Of a stretch of DNA of 52,264 nt, positions 7,029-16,175 are shown piece after piece. The stretch spans positions 1-52,264 of the forward strand of contig JAAYWB010000077.1 in assembly GCA_012516855.1 (NCBI GenBank), written 5' to 3'. Below the pieces are notes generated by a model that was given only the letters and a program-made list of their open reading frames with translations, did no database searches and had not been told where the DNA came from. Every line of letters starts with the position of its first letter. Position 1 is the first letter of the stretch. The translations under genes and the position numbers were made by a program. Source of the DNA: Candidatus Cloacimonadota bacterium (GTDB lineage: Bacteria > Cloacimonadota > Cloacimonadia > Cloacimonadales > Cloacimonadaceae).

Positions 7029-9749
7029 ATGCCTGATACCAAACGTGTTTACCTATTCGGTAACGGAAGTGCCGAAGGCAAGGCGGATATGAAGAATCTG
7101 CTGGGAGGAAAAGGCGCCAACCTCGCCGAGATGAATCTAATCGGCGTGCCTGTGCCCCCCGGATTCACCATCACAACTGACGCCTGCAATGAATATACCC
7201 AACTGGGTGAAGCCAGGATGCGGGAACTGCTTCTGGCCGAGGTGCAAAGCGCCGTGAAGTATGTCGAAGGCCTGATGCACATGAGTTTCGGCTCCAACGA
7301 AAATCCCCTTCTGCTCTCCGTCCGCAGCGGCGGCAGGGCTTCCATGCCCGGCATGATGGACACCATCCTGAACCTCGGAATGAATGACAACGCCGTGAAC
7401 GGCATCATCAAAAAGACCGGCAACGAACGTTTCGCCTGGGACAGTTACCGCCGCTTCGTGCAGATGTACGGAGACGTGGTTCTGGGCCTCAAACCTGCCA
7501 GCAAAGAAGAACACGACCCCTTTGAAGTGCTCATCGACGAGATGAAAAAAGAAAAGGGCGTGAAACAGGACCTCGAACTCAGCGCGGCTGATTTGAAAGA
7601 ACTGGTGGCCCGCTTCAAGAAAGCAGTGAAAGACAACACCGGCCACGATTTTCCGGATGACCCCTGGGAACAGCTTTGGGGCTCGATTTTCGCCGTGTTC
7701 AATAGCTGGAACAACGACCGCGCCGTCTTCTACCGCCAGCTTAACGGCATCCCGGACGACTGGGGCACCGCTGTGAACGTTCAGGCCATGGTTTTCGGCA
7801 ACATGGGCGAAACCAGCGCCACCGGCGTGGCCTTCACCCGCGACGCCGCCACCGGCGAGAACCTTTTCAACGGCGAATACCTCATCAACGCCCAGGGCGA
7901 AGACGTGGTGGCGGGAATCCGCACCCCGCAGCAGATCACGAAGATAGGCTCGCAGCGCTGGGCCGAACTGGCCGGGGTTTCCGAAGCCGAACGCGCCGCT
8001 AAATATCCCTCCCTGGAAGAGGCGATGCCCGGGGTCTATCAGGAGCTTTTCGCTACCCAGAAGAAGCTTGAGGACCACACCAAGGATATGCAGGACGTCG
8101 AATTCACCATCCAGGAAGGCAAGCTCTGGATGCTGCAGACCCGCAACGGCAAACGCACCGGTTTTGCCATGGTGAAAGTGGCAATGGACCTCGTGCGCGA
8201 AGGCAAGATTGACGAAAAGACAGCCTTGTTGCGCATGGAACCCAACAAGCTGGACGAGCTTTTGCACCCCGTCTTCTCCCGAGCCGGCCTGGCCAAAGCC
8301 ACCGAAATCGCCAAAGGCCTGCCCGCCTCTCCGGGCGCCGCGAGCGGACAGATCGTCTTTTTCGCCGAGGACGCCGAAGCCTGGGCCGCCCAGGGCAAAC
8401 AGGTCATCCTCTGCCGTCTGGAAACCTCTCCGGAAGACCTGCGCGGCATGAACGTCGCCAAAGGCATTCTCACAGCCCGCGGAGGCATGACCTCCCACGC
8501 CGCTGTGGTTGCCCGCGGGATGGGAAAATGCTGCGTTTCGGGAGCAGGAGCAATCAATATCGACACCAAGACCCGCACCATGAGCGCGGACGGAAAGACC
8601 CTCAAGGAAGGCGACTGGATTTCCCTCAACGGCAGTACAGGCCAGGTTTTTGAAGGCAAGATCGAAACCGTGGACCCGGAACTCAGCGGCGATTTCGCCG
8701 AGATCATGGCCCTGGCGGAAAAATACACCAGAATGTATGTGCGCACGAACGCCGACACACCCAAGGATGCCACTGTGGCCCGCAGCTTCGGAGCCAAGGG
8801 CATCGGTCTCTGCCGCACCGAACACATGTTCTTTGAAGGCGACCGCATCAAAGCCATGCGCGAGATGATCCTCGCTACCGACGAAGCCGGACGCAGAAAG
8901 GCTTTGGGCAAGCTTCTGCCCATGCAACGCGGTGACTTTGAAGGCATCTTCACCGCCATGGACGGACTCCCCGTGACCATCCGTCTGCTGGACCCGCCCC
9001 TGCACGAATTTGTGCCCCACGAGGAAGCGCAACAAAAGATAATGGCCGACGAACTGGGCCTCAGCCTGGAGACGGTGAAAACCCGCGTGAACGCTCTGCA
9101 AGAGATGAACCCCATGCTGGGCCACCGCGGCTGCCGCCTTGGCAACACCTATCCCGAAATCACCGAAATGCAGGCCCGCGCCATCATTGAAGCCGCTCTG
9201 AACGTTCAGGCCAAGGGCGTGAAAGTGATGCCGGAGATCATGGTCCCGCTGATCGGCACCGACGTTGAATTCAGGCTGCAGGAACAGATAATCCGCGCCA
9301 CGGCCGAAAAGGTCTTCGCGGAGAAAGGCGCCAGGGTTGAATACCTGGTGGGAACGATGATCGAGATTCCGCGCGCAGCCCTCATGGCGGACAAGGTCGC
9401 CGAAAACGCTGAATTCTTCAGCTTCGGCACCAACGACCTCACCCAGATGACCTTTGGCTATTCACGCGACGACGCCGGGGTCTTCCTGCCGATCTACATC
9501 CGCAAAAACATCCTGAAACACGACCCCTTCCAGATCCTGGACCAGGAAGGCGTGGGTCAGTTGGTGAAGATCGGCACCGACCGCGGACGCCAGACCAGGC
9601 CCAACCTGAAAGTTGGTATCTGCGGCGAACACGGCGGCGAGCCAAACAGCGTGGAATTCTGCCACCGCGTGGGCATGGACTACGTGAGCTGCTCACCCTA
9701 CCGTGTGCCCATCGCCCGTCTGGCAGCGGCGATGGCAGCCATTCGCTAA
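7029..9749 (+). CDS. ppdK: pyruvate, phosphate dikinase
   Basis: A 906-residue enzyme that interconverts pyruvate, ATP and Pi with PEP, AMP and PPi, a common energy-saving step in anaerobes. The N-terminal ATP-grasp domain begins LLGGKGANLAEM (about 24-35). The central phosphohistidine domain has GGMTSHAAVVARGMG with the catalytic His at residue 490, preceded by the Thr that a regulatory protein would phosphorylate. The C-terminal PEP/pyruvate barrel has the acid-base Cys at residue 865 in CGEHGG. The length is normal for the family. GGAGG lies 4 nt before the ATG, and a strong terminator follows, so it is probably monocistronic. Confidence 0.98.
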   Translation: MPDTKRVYLFGNGSAEGKADMKNLLGGKGANLAEMNLIGVPVPPGFTITTDACNEYTQLGEARMRELLLAEVQSAVKYVEGLMHMSFGSNENPLLLSVRSGGRASMPGMMDTILNLGMNDNAVNGIIKKTGNERFAWDSYRRFVQMYGDVVLGLKPASKEEHDPFEVLIDEMKKEKGVKQDLELSAADLKELVARFKKAVKDNTGHDFPDDPWEQLWGSIFAVFNSWNNDRAVFYRQLNGIPDDWGTAVNVQAMVFGNMGETSATGVAFTRDAATGENLFNGEYLINAQGEDVVAGIRTPQQITKIGSQRWAELAGVSEAERAAKYPSLEEAMPGVYQELFATQKKLEDHTKDMQDVEFTIQEGKLWMLQTRNGKRTGFAMVKVAMDLVREGKIDEKTALLRMEPNKLDELLHPVFSRAGLAKATEIAKGLPASPGAASGQIVFFAEDAEAWAAQGKQVILCRLETSPEDLRGMNVAKGILTARGGMTSHAAVVARGMGKCCVSGAGAINIDTKTRTMSADGKTLKEGDWISLNGSTGQVFEGKIETVDPELSGDFAEIMALAEKYTRMYVRTNADTPKDATVARSFGAKGIGLCRTEHMFFEGDRIKAMREMILATDEAGRRKALGKLLPMQRGDFEGIFTAMDGLPVTIRLLDPPLHEFVPHEEAQQKIMADELGLSLETVKTRVNALQEMNPMLGHRGCRLGNTYPEITEMQARAIIEAALNVQAKGVKVMPEIMVPLIGTDVEFRLQEQIIRATAEKVFAEKGARVEYLVGTMIEIPRAALMADKVAENAEFFSFGTNDLTQMTFGYSRDDAGVFLPIYIRKNILKHDPFQILDQEGVGQLVKIGTDRGRQTRPNLKVGICGEHGGEPNSVEFCHRVGMDYVSCSPYRVPIARLAAAMAAIR

Positions 9750-9774
9750 CACGATAACAGCAAAATAGATACAG

Positions 9775-9807
9775 CGCCGGAGACTCAGCTCTCCGGCGTT
9801 CTTTTTT
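9775..9807 (+). terminator. rho-independent terminator after ppdK
   Basis: A 9-bp GC-rich stem CGCCGGAGA / TCTCCGGCG with a 6-nt loop (CTCAGC) is followed by TTCTTTTTT. It starts 25 nt after the ppdK stop codon. Confidence 0.9.
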
Positions 9808-9849
9808 GCCTCTACTAAGTGAGCGTTAGGTGAACGGGCAAAAAAGTGG

Positions 9850-9878
9850 TTGACCGTTTTGGAGAGGATCGATTTTAT
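9850..9878 (+). promoter_or_regulatory. possible sigma70-type promoter for the YkvA-like gene
   Basis: TTGACC (9850-9855) and TTTTAT (9873-9878) are separated by 17 nt, just downstream of the ppdK terminator. The implied 5' leader is only about 10 nt but would still include the GAGG ribosome site. Confidence 0.4.
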
Positions 9879-9895
9879 GGAATTGTGAGGTGAAC

Positions 9896-10417
9896 ATGAA
9901 CGACGATTATTTTGAAGGACAGGATATTTCCGATTCCGAGCGGGAAAAGCTGGACGAACGCATCGTGGATTTGGACGATGACAAGCTGAAGTTTTACGAG
10001 AAACTGCGCAAAAAAGCCAAGGACTGGACGAGCGAAAAGACGGGCAAAACCGGCAACAAACTGGCCGAATACCTCTTTTTGCTGCCGGATTTCTTCATCC
10101 TGGTATGCCGCGTGGCGCTCGACAAACGCGTGCCCACCAAGCGCAAACTGATGCTGGGCGGGATCGTGGCATACGTGATGATGCCCCTGGACATCATTCC
10201 GGATTTCATTCCCGTCCTGGGTTCCGTGGATGACCTGGTGCTGGTGGTGATGGGGCTGAACATGCTGCTCAACGACATCGACCAGAAAGTGCTGGAAGAT
10301 AACTGGAGCGGCGAGGGCGACGTCTTGCACCTGATGCAGAAGATCACCGCCACGGCAGAGAGGTTTTTGGACAAAAACGTCCTGTCCCGCATCAAGAAGT
10401 GGCTCAAGATCAAGTAG
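9896..10417 (+). CDS. YkvA/DUF1232 small membrane protein
   Basis: A 173-residue protein with the DUF1232 (YkvA) signature in its second half: KRVPTKRKLMLGG leads into a hydrophobic stretch, then MMPLDIIPDFIPVLGSVDDL (about 98-117), closely matching the family pattern PxDxIPDxxPxxGxxDD. The N-terminus is acidic and hydrophilic. Members are predicted membrane proteins of unknown function. The ATG at 9896 was chosen because GAGG lies 6 nt before it; an in-frame GTG at 9890 would add two residues. It is followed after 4 nt by rdgB, so it is probably co-transcribed with rdgB and the phosphomannomutase gene. Confidence 0.85.
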   Translation: MNDDYFEGQDISDSEREKLDERIVDLDDDKLKFYEKLRKKAKDWTSEKTGKTGNKLAEYLFLLPDFFILVCRVALDKRVPTKRKLMLGGIVAYVMMPLDIIPDFIPVLGSVDDLVLVVMGLNMLLNDIDQKVLEDNWSGEGDVLHLMQKITATAERFLDKNVLSRIKKWLKIK

Positions 10418-10421
10418 GCGC

Positions 10422-11036
10422 ATGCGGAAACTGCTGATCGCCTCCCGGAATCCGGACAAGGTCACCGAGCTGCGCGAACTGCTGTCCGGAACGGCTGTTA
10501 ACTTGTTGTCCCTGTTGGATATTCCGGACCTTCCGCCCACCGATGAGGACCAGGACACCCTGCGCGGAAACGCCGCCAAGAAAGCCCTGGAAGCCGCAAG
10601 GCATACCGGCTTGCTCTGTTTGGCGGATGATACCGGCCTGTTCATCGATGCCCTGAACGGAGAGCCGGGAATCCACGCCGCCCGTTTCGCAGGAGAGCAT
10701 TGCAGCTACAAAGACAACCGGGACAAGGTGTTGAGCCTGCTTCAAGGAACGAATGACCGCGGCGCGGAGTTCCGCACCATTGCCGTTCTGGCAGCTCCGG
10801 ACGGAGTGGTCGCCTTCACGGAAGGCGTGATGTCGGGCAGCATTTCCACAGAGGAACGCGGAGCCAACGGCTTTGGCTACGATTCCATCTTCATTCCCGA
10901 TCCGGGACCGCGCAGCTACGCCGAGATGACCGACGCAGAAAAGAACGCGCTTTCCCACCGGGCCAGGGCTTTGGCAGACATGCTGCCCATCCTGAAAGAC
11001 ATTATTGAATCAGATAAAGAGGTTAATCATGATTAA
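10422..11036 (+). CDS. rdgB: XTP/dITP diphosphatase (non-canonical purine NTP pyrophosphatase)
   Basis: A 204-residue HAM1/RdgB-family enzyme that hydrolyses ITP, dITP and XTP to monophosphates and keeps deaminated purines out of nucleic acids. Visible family blocks are LLIASRNPDKVTELREL (about 4-20), ADDTGLFIDALNGEPG (about 68-83), the adjoining HAARFAGEH, and GANGFGYDSIF (about 147-157), which form the nucleotide and metal site. Length is normal. It starts 4 nt after the YkvA-like gene and overlaps the next gene by 8 bp, so the three form a tight operon. Confidence 0.95.
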   Translation: MRKLLIASRNPDKVTELRELLSGTAVNLLSLLDIPDLPPTDEDQDTLRGNAAKKALEAARHTGLLCLADDTGLFIDALNGEPGIHAARFAGEHCSYKDNRDKVLSLLQGTNDRGAEFRTIAVLAAPDGVVAFTEGVMSGSISTEERGANGFGYDSIFIPDPGPRSYAEMTDAEKNALSHRARALADMLPILKDIIESDKEVNHD

Positions 11037-12381
11037 ACCCCAAGTATTCCGCCAATACGACATTCGCGGCATTGTTGACGAAGAACTGAACGAAGAATCA
11101 TACTATTTGATCGGCAAAGGCTTTGGCAGCTATCTGCGCCAGAAAGGCCTTCGGACCATCGCTCTGGGCGGAGACGCCCGGCTTACCACACCCAAACTGA
11201 AGGAAGCATTTATAAAGGGAGCCCTGGAAACCGGCTGCCACATCACCGACATCGGCATCGTGGCTACTCCCGTGCTCTATTTCGCCATCTGGAAACTGAA
11301 AACCGATGGCGGAGCCATGGTCACCGCCAGCCACAACCCCTCCCAATACAACGGCTGCAAACTCAATCTGGGCCTGGGTTCCGTTTACGCGGAGGAACTG
11401 CAGAAGGTGTTGAAGATCATCCAGGCCGGGGATTTTGCCAGCGGCGAGGGCAGCTATGTGAAAGACGATTCGGTCAATGACACTTACATTGATTACATCA
11501 CCGCCAACATCCATCTGGAACGGCCGGTGAAGGTCGTGATCGACGGCGGCAACGGTATGGGCGGCCCCTACCTGCCGGAAATCCTTGGCCGCCTCGGCTG
11601 TGAACTCATTGAAATGTATTGCGATCCCGACGGCACTTTCCCCAACCACCATCCGGACCCCACCGTGGCCAAGAACATGGAGGACCTTGCCCGTGCCGTC
11701 GTGGCGGCTGAATACGAACTGGGCATCGGCCTGGACGGCGACGCGGACCGCATCGGCGTTGTGGACGAAAAAGGCAAAATGCTCTTCGGCGACCAGATCC
11801 TCAACATCCTGGCCCGCGACTACCTGAAAACCAACCAGGGCAAGACCATCATCGCCGACGTGAAATGCTCCAAGAACCTCTTCGACGACATCCGCGCCCG
11901 CGGAGGCGTGCCCATGATGTATAAAACCGGTCACGCCAACATCAAGATGAAGATGAAGGAAATCGGGGTGGATTTCGCCGGCGAAATGAGCGGCCACGTC
12001 TTTCTGGGAGACCGCTATCTGGGCTTTGATGACGCCATCTATGTGAGCTGCCGCCTGATCGAAATCGTTTCCAAAACCGACGCCCCCGTAGGCTCTTACC
12101 TGGCCGACCAACCCAAAATGCACAACACTCCCGAAATGCACATCAAATGCGCCGACGAGCGGAAATTTGAGGTGGTGGCCAGGGTCTGTGAGGAATTCAA
12201 GGCTGAGGGTTACGACGTTAACGACATCGACGGCGCGCGTATCACCTTCGATGACGGCTGGGGACTGGTTCGCGCCTCCAACACAACTCCTGTCCTGGTA
12301 ACCCGTTACGAGGCCGAATCCGAGGACCGCATGCGCGAAATTCAGGCCCTGATCGAAGGGAAAATCAACAAGTATATCTGA
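11029..12381 (+). CDS. phosphomannomutase/phosphoglucomutase
   Basis: A 450-residue alpha-D-phosphohexomutase of the AlgC/ManB type. The phosphoserine loop is MVTASHNPSQYNG with catalytic Ser101. The metal loop is LDGDADRIG (about 236-244). The sugar-binding loop GEMSGH sits near residue 321, and the C-terminal phosphate loop is VRASNTTPVLVTRYEA. It converts mannose-6-P or glucose-6-P to the 1-phosphate, feeding nucleotide-sugar synthesis for envelope glycans. The ATG at 11029 was preferred over a TTG at 11005 because AGAGG lies just upstream and the N-terminus MIKPQVFRQYDIRG fits the family. A terminator follows. Confidence 0.95.
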   Translation: MIKPQVFRQYDIRGIVDEELNEESYYLIGKGFGSYLRQKGLRTIALGGDARLTTPKLKEAFIKGALETGCHITDIGIVATPVLYFAIWKLKTDGGAMVTASHNPSQYNGCKLNLGLGSVYAEELQKVLKIIQAGDFASGEGSYVKDDSVNDTYIDYITANIHLERPVKVVIDGGNGMGGPYLPEILGRLGCELIEMYCDPDGTFPNHHPDPTVAKNMEDLARAVVAAEYELGIGLDGDADRIGVVDEKGKMLFGDQILNILARDYLKTNQGKTIIADVKCSKNLFDDIRARGGVPMMYKTGHANIKMKMKEIGVDFAGEMSGHVFLGDRYLGFDDAIYVSCRLIEIVSKTDAPVGSYLADQPKMHNTPEMHIKCADERKFEVVARVCEEFKAEGYDVNDIDGARITFDDGWGLVRASNTTPVLVTRYEAESEDRMREIQALIEGKINKYI

Positions 12382-12401
12382 CGCAGGCATAAAGCTACTA
12401 C

Positions 12402-12432
12402 AACCCGGAGCCACGCGGTTCCGGGTTTCTTG
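12402..12432 (+). terminator. rho-independent terminator after the hexomutase gene
   Basis: AACCCGGA (12402-12409) pairs with TCCGGGTT (12420-12427), with a 10-nt loop and a T-rich tail (TTCTTG). It begins 20 nt after the stop codon. Confidence 0.8.
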
Positions 12433-12593
12433 TCATTCAGTCCATTTTCCGTGACGAATTGGACATCACATTTGATAGTGCCCAAAGAAATTCCTTTACA
12501 GAAAACAAGCTTGGAATTATCAGACGACCTACTGAAAGTTATTTAGTGAAATACCCGATATAAAGGTTACACGCAACGCGCAAGGAATTATTG

Positions 12594-13076
12594 ATGAAAA
12601 CAGCCAAACTCATTACGGGATTGAAGAGGATCAACCTGAGAAAGCTGATCAGCTTCCATCTGATCGCCTGGGTGGGGACGCTGGTAAACCTTGCCGTTCT
12701 GTGGCTTACGCATGGCGTGTTGAAGATACCGCTGATGTTCGCGGGCGCCATCGCGATCGAAGTGGCCATCATCCACAATTTCACAGGGCATTACTTCATC
12801 ACCTGGAAAGACCGCGTCAGCAGGTCCCCTAAGAGTTATTTCCTCTTGCTGCTGCGCTATAACATCGTCACCGCTTCCATAGATTTCGTGATAAATCTGG
12901 GCATTTTATGGCTGCTGACCCATTTCCTAGGCGTCCATTACATGGTTGCCAACATCGCGGGACAGATTTTGGGGCCGGTCTTCAAGCTGCTGGCCAACGA
13001 ATATCTGGTGTTCCCCAAATTTAAACACAAAAAGACCTCCGATACTGTAATCAAGGATATAAGGGAGAAAGCATGA
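12594..13076 (+). CDS. GtrA-family membrane protein
   Basis: A 160-residue protein with four predicted membrane segments (about 25-45, 48-68, 90-112, 118-140) and the GtrA pattern: a short basic N-terminus, LIAWVGTLVNLAVLWLTHG, then AIEVAIIHNFTGHYFITWKD, matching the family's conserved NF...W/F turn. GtrA-like proteins are thought to help move or use polyprenyl-phosphate-linked sugars across the inner membrane. The ATG at 12594 lies 7 nt after AAGGA; a TTG at 12591 is less well spaced. The stop overlaps the start of the next gene (ATGA), so the two are coupled. Confidence 0.88.
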   Translation: MKTAKLITGLKRINLRKLISFHLIAWVGTLVNLAVLWLTHGVLKIPLMFAGAIAIEVAIIHNFTGHYFITWKDRVSRSPKSYFLLLLRYNIVTASIDFVINLGILWLLTHFLGVHYMVANIAGQILGPVFKLLANEYLVFPKFKHKKTSDTVIKDIREKA

Positions 13077-13768
13077 ACGATAAAAAAGCTGAGAGGGTGA
13101 TAGACACATTCACCGGTCCCCTGGAAAGAAAAATTCTATGCAAGCTGGCCAACGCCCTTCCGGAGAAGGTTCTTCCCGACCATCTCACGGTTTTGGCGTT
13201 TGTGGGCACGCTTATCAGCGCGGCTGCCTATCTGCTGAGTGCGCAATCACGCTACTGGCTGTTTCTGGCCAGTTTCGGCTTCGTGCTGAACTGGTTTGGC
13301 GACAGCCTGGACGGCACCCTGGCCCGGGTTAGGCATATCGAGCGGGAGCGTTATGGCTACTTTGTGGACCATCTGGCCGACGCCCTGACCACGGTGATAA
13401 TCTGCCTGTCTTTCGGCCTGTCACCCCTGATGCGCTTCGACATCGCGATGATGATAGCCATCGGCTATCTGCTGATGAATGTCTATGTGCACGTTTCCGC
13501 CTACACTCAAGGCGAATTCCGCATCTCCTACATGAAGTTCGGCCCCACCGAGATCAGGCTGGCCATCATCCTCTTCAATACCGTCATGTTCTTCTGGGAC
13601 GGTCAAGTGCTGGAATACCGGGGCAACCACCTGACCATCATGGACCTGGGAGGATTGGTTTTCAGCCTGGCGTTTGTGGTCATATTCATCGTAAGCTTCA
13701 TCAAAACGGCTCTCAAGCTGGATAAACTCGACCGGGCCAAAAAGCGGGACGAATGCAAACAGGAATAA
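13073..13768 (+). CDS. CDP-alcohol phosphatidyltransferase-family membrane enzyme
   Basis: A 231-residue integral membrane enzyme. It has the complete CDP-alcohol phosphotransferase motif: Asp77, Asp80-Gly81, Ala84-Arg85, Gly95, Asp99 and Asp103 (within GDSLDGTLARV and YGYFVDHLAD). Such enzymes join a CDP-linked donor to an alcohol (glycerol-P, inositol or inositol-P, or an acyl-lipid) with loss of CMP. The acceptor cannot be read from the sequence. Coupling to a GtrA gene suggests a lipid or lipid-linked glycan role. Several hydrophobic segments follow the active site, and the C-terminus is charged and cytosolic (KLDRAKKRDE). Confidence 0.9.
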   Translation: MNDKKAERVIDTFTGPLERKILCKLANALPEKVLPDHLTVLAFVGTLISAAAYLLSAQSRYWLFLASFGFVLNWFGDSLDGTLARVRHIERERYGYFVDHLADALTTVIICLSFGLSPLMRFDIAMMIAIGYLLMNVYVHVSAYTQGEFRISYMKFGPTEIRLAIILFNTVMFFWDGQVLEYRGNHLTIMDLGGLVFSLAFVVIFIVSFIKTALKLDKLDRAKKRDECKQE

Positions 13769-14114
13769 GGACGGACAATCCTCGGAAAGATTCTGGGCTT
13801 CACCGCCATTGTATCCTGCCATCCGCGTCCTTAACGCCCGATTCTATCCCTCTTTAATGCCTCCCGCCCGATCCTCGCATCGAATGCGGGCATAATGCGG
13901 GAGGCGCATCCGGGCCACAGGGAAGGGCCTTAACGGCCAGACCATATCGCTTCTCCCATGCTAAATGCTGGCGTCGAGCGAGGAACGAGCATCGACGGCA
14001 GCAAATATTCCTGTCGTCCATGCACACTGAGTTTGCTGGACGTCAGGCCGTTCCAGGGCATTATCTGCCCGATTAGATATAGAGCCTAATAAACCGGTTT
14101 TGCGGAAAAGGGGG
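13769..14114. other. convergent intergenic region holding a full repeat copy
   Basis: This 346-bp gap separates the converging CDP-alcohol transferase and hisS genes. Nearly two-thirds of it (13829-14048) is a full-length copy of the dispersed intergenic repeat. No gene, tRNA or classical T-tailed terminator was found on either strand, so the repeat's hairpins may serve as the transcription stop. Confidence 0.6.
13829..14048 (+). repeat. dispersed intergenic repeat, copy 2 (full length)
   Basis: Reference copy of about 220 bp. In order: CCTTAACGCCCGATT; the near-palindrome CTCGCATCGAATGCGGG followed by CATAATGCGGGAGGCG; the palindrome GGCC-TTAAC-GGCC (about 13927-13939); GCTGGCGTCGAGCGAGGAAC with GAGCATCGACG; and CCTGTCGTCCATGCACACTG to about 14048. 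The copy at 39254-39480 matches it end to end in the opposite orientation, while the other three are partial. No frame is preserved between copies. Confidence 0.8.
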
Positions 14115-15377
14115 TCAGCGCCGGATGGCGTCGATGAGCTCGGAGAGCGGCTCTAGGGGATATTCTTTTTGCTCGCCGCTGTTCAGGTCCTTGAGAACGG
14201 CGCTTTTTTGGGCGAGTTCGGTTTCGCCGACGATCAGGGCATAGCGCGCCTGGCGGTTGTCGGCGGCTTTCAGTTGCGCTTTGAAGGAATGCTTGTCTGG
14301 ATCCAGCTCGGCAAAAACGCCAGCCTTGCGTAACTCATTCAGATAAAGCAAAATGAACTCGAATGCCGCGGCACCCATCGGAATCACAAAAACATCGGGA
14401 ACAGGAGCTTTTCCCAAGGACACGTTTTCCTCTTCCAGAGCCAGCAGCAGGCGTTCGAAGCCACCGGCGAAACCGATGGCGGGTATGCTTTTGCCGCCGA
14501 TTTGTTCCAGCAGGCCATTGTAGCGTCCGCCCCCGGCCAGGGAATTCTGCGCGCCCAGGCCCATTGAAACGATCTCGAAGGCAGTGTTGGTGTAATAATC
14601 CAGACCGCGAACGATGCGGGGATTGATGGTAAATGGTATCTTCATCAGTTCCAAATGGTTCTGGGTGTCGGCGAAGTGGACCCTGCAGGGCTCGTCCAGA
14701 TAGTCCAGTTGGGAAGGTGCGTCCTTGGCTATCTCTTTGCAGGTCATCACCTTGCAATCCAGCAAGCGGCGGGGTTTGAGGTCTATCCGCACCTGGCAGT
14801 CCGGACAGAGTTCCGCCAAATGGGGACGGAAGTATGCCTGCAGCGCTTTGTCATATTCTCTGGAGCAGTCGGCACAGCCCACGCTGTTCAGTTCCAGCCG
14901 CAGGTTGGTGAGGCCCATGCCGCTGAGGTAGAGCCAGAGGATGGAGATCACTTCAGCGTCATAATAGGGATGATTGCTGCCGATGAACTCGACGCCGTAT
15001 TGCTGGTGCTGGCGGTAACGCCCTGCCTGGGGGCGGTCGTAACGGAACATGGGTCCGATGTAATACAGCTTGCGCGCCGCGGAGCCGATGTCCAGGCGGT
15101 TTTCCAGGTAAGCCCTGGCCACCGGAGCGGTTCCTTCAGGACGCAGCGCGAACTCGCGGCCTTTCTGGTCCGTAAAGCGGTACATTTCTTTTCTAACAAC
15201 GTCGGAACTCTCTCCGGATGAGCGTTCGAACAGCGCGGCCTGCTCGAAGGCAGGAGTGCTTATCTCCTCATAGCCAAAGGCGGCGGCAAGCTCTCTAAAA
15301 GCGGCGGTAACTTTGTGCCACTTATAGCTTTGCTCCGGCAGAATGTCGTAGGTTCCACGGGGTCTCTTATATTGCAT
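14115..15377 (-). CDS. hisS: histidyl-tRNA synthetase
   Basis: A 420-residue class II synthetase charging tRNA-His. Motif 2 is seen in FALRPEGTAPVARAYL (about 82-97), the histidine-specific loops in RGLDYYTNTAFEI (about 258-270) and GGGRYNGLL, and motif 3 in IGFAGGFERLLLALE (about 301-315). A C-terminal anticodon-binding domain begins near residue 330 (VPDVFVIPMG). The ATG at 15377 is preferred because GAGG lies 5 nt before it; an in-frame GTG at 15383 is possible. It is the last gene of a five-gene minus-strand operon and starts 2 nt after the truA stop. Confidence 0.97.
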   Translation of the reverse strand: MQYKRPRGTYDILPEQSYKWHKVTAAFRELAAAFGYEEISTPAFEQAALFERSSGESSDVVRKEMYRFTDQKGREFALRPEGTAPVARAYLENRLDIGSAARKLYYIGPMFRYDRPQAGRYRQHQQYGVEFIGSNHPYYDAEVISILWLYLSGMGLTNLRLELNSVGCADCSREYDKALQAYFRPHLAELCPDCQVRIDLKPRRLLDCKVMTCKEIAKDAPSQLDYLDEPCRVHFADTQNHLELMKIPFTINPRIVRGLDYYTNTAFEIVSMGLGAQNSLAGGGRYNGLLEQIGGKSIPAIGFAGGFERLLLALEEENVSLGKAPVPDVFVIPMGAAAFEFILLYLNELRKAGVFAELDPDKHSFKAQLKAADNRQARYALIVGETELAQKSAVLKDLNSGEQKEYPLEPLSELIDAIRR

Positions 15378-15379
15378 GA

Positions 15380-16171
15380 TCACCTCAAGAAATAAAGCAA
15401 TTCGTCAGTGGGCGCGGATTCGTCAAGCTGTAAATTCGGATAGCGCACGCCGGTGAGGTACAAACCCTGGGCGGGAGCGGTTGTAACCAGTTTCTGGCGC
15501 GGGTTGGCCTCGTCCAGGATGGCTTGCAGAACGTCGGGGCCCAGGCCGCCGTGATCCAGATTGACCAGGGTGCCAACGATGCGGCGCACCATGTTGTGCA
15601 AGAATCTGTCCGCGGTGAGGTCAAAGCGGATAATGCCCCGCTCCTCGGAGATTTCAAGCCTTTGGATGTCACAGATGTGGTTGGGCACCAAAGGATTGTC
15701 GCGGCTGAGAGAGGAAAAGTCGTGGGAGCCGATCAGCACTTCTGCCAGCCGGGAAAGGCTGGGCACCCCGATGTCGCGGCGGGGCATGAAACCCGTGTGC
15801 AGGCGGTTCAGCGGGGTTTGCAGCCGGGCCAGCAGATAGACGTAGCTGCGGGCCATGGCCTGGTAGCGGGCGTGAAAATCATCCGCCACCGCCCAGATGC
15901 CTGTTATCATCAAGTCCTGCCCAAGTTTGTTGTTCAGGGCAAGCATGAGCTGGCGCGGGCTCATTTTGCCGCGGTAGTCGAAATGGGCGAAATGGGCTAG
16001 GGCATGGACACCAGCGTCAGTGCGGCCCGCTCCGGTGACTCCGGGATGGCGAACTCCGATCTGGTGAAAAGCGGAGATGAGGTCACCCTGGATGCTGCGT
16101 CCCGCGCACTGGACCTGCCAGCCGCGGAAGCCGGTCCCGTCATACATCAGGCGCATCAAAAAGCGGGCCAT
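15380..16171 (-). CDS. truA: tRNA pseudouridine synthase A
   Basis: A 263-residue TruA-family enzyme that makes pseudouridine at positions 38-40 of the tRNA anticodon arm. The N-terminus MRLMYDGTGFRGWQVQ is typical. The catalytic aspartate is Asp52 in GAGRTDAGVHALAH. The family's later blocks are visible as YVYLL (about 111-115), RFLHNMVRRIVGTLV (about 188-202) and APAQGLYL near the C-terminus. Length is normal. It lies 4 nt downstream of the membrane protein gene and just before hisS, so the operon pairs a tRNA-modifying and a tRNA-charging enzyme. Confidence 0.96.
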   Translation of the reverse strand: MARFLMRLMYDGTGFRGWQVQCAGRSIQGDLISAFHQIGVRHPGVTGAGRTDAGVHALAHFAHFDYRGKMSPRQLMLALNNKLGQDLMITGIWAVADDFHARYQAMARSYVYLLARLQTPLNRLHTGFMPRRDIGVPSLSRLAEVLIGSHDFSSLSRDNPLVPNHICDIQRLEISEERGIIRFDLTADRFLHNMVRRIVGTLVNLDHGGLGPDVLQAILDEANPRQKLVTTAPAQGLYLTGVRYPNLQLDESAPTDELLYFLR

Positions 16172-16175
16172 ATTC

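Noticed and set aside
7137-9125. Long antisense frames opposite ppdK and other GC-rich genes
   Set aside because: Mirror frames caused by codon bias of GC-rich genes, with no motifs of their own.
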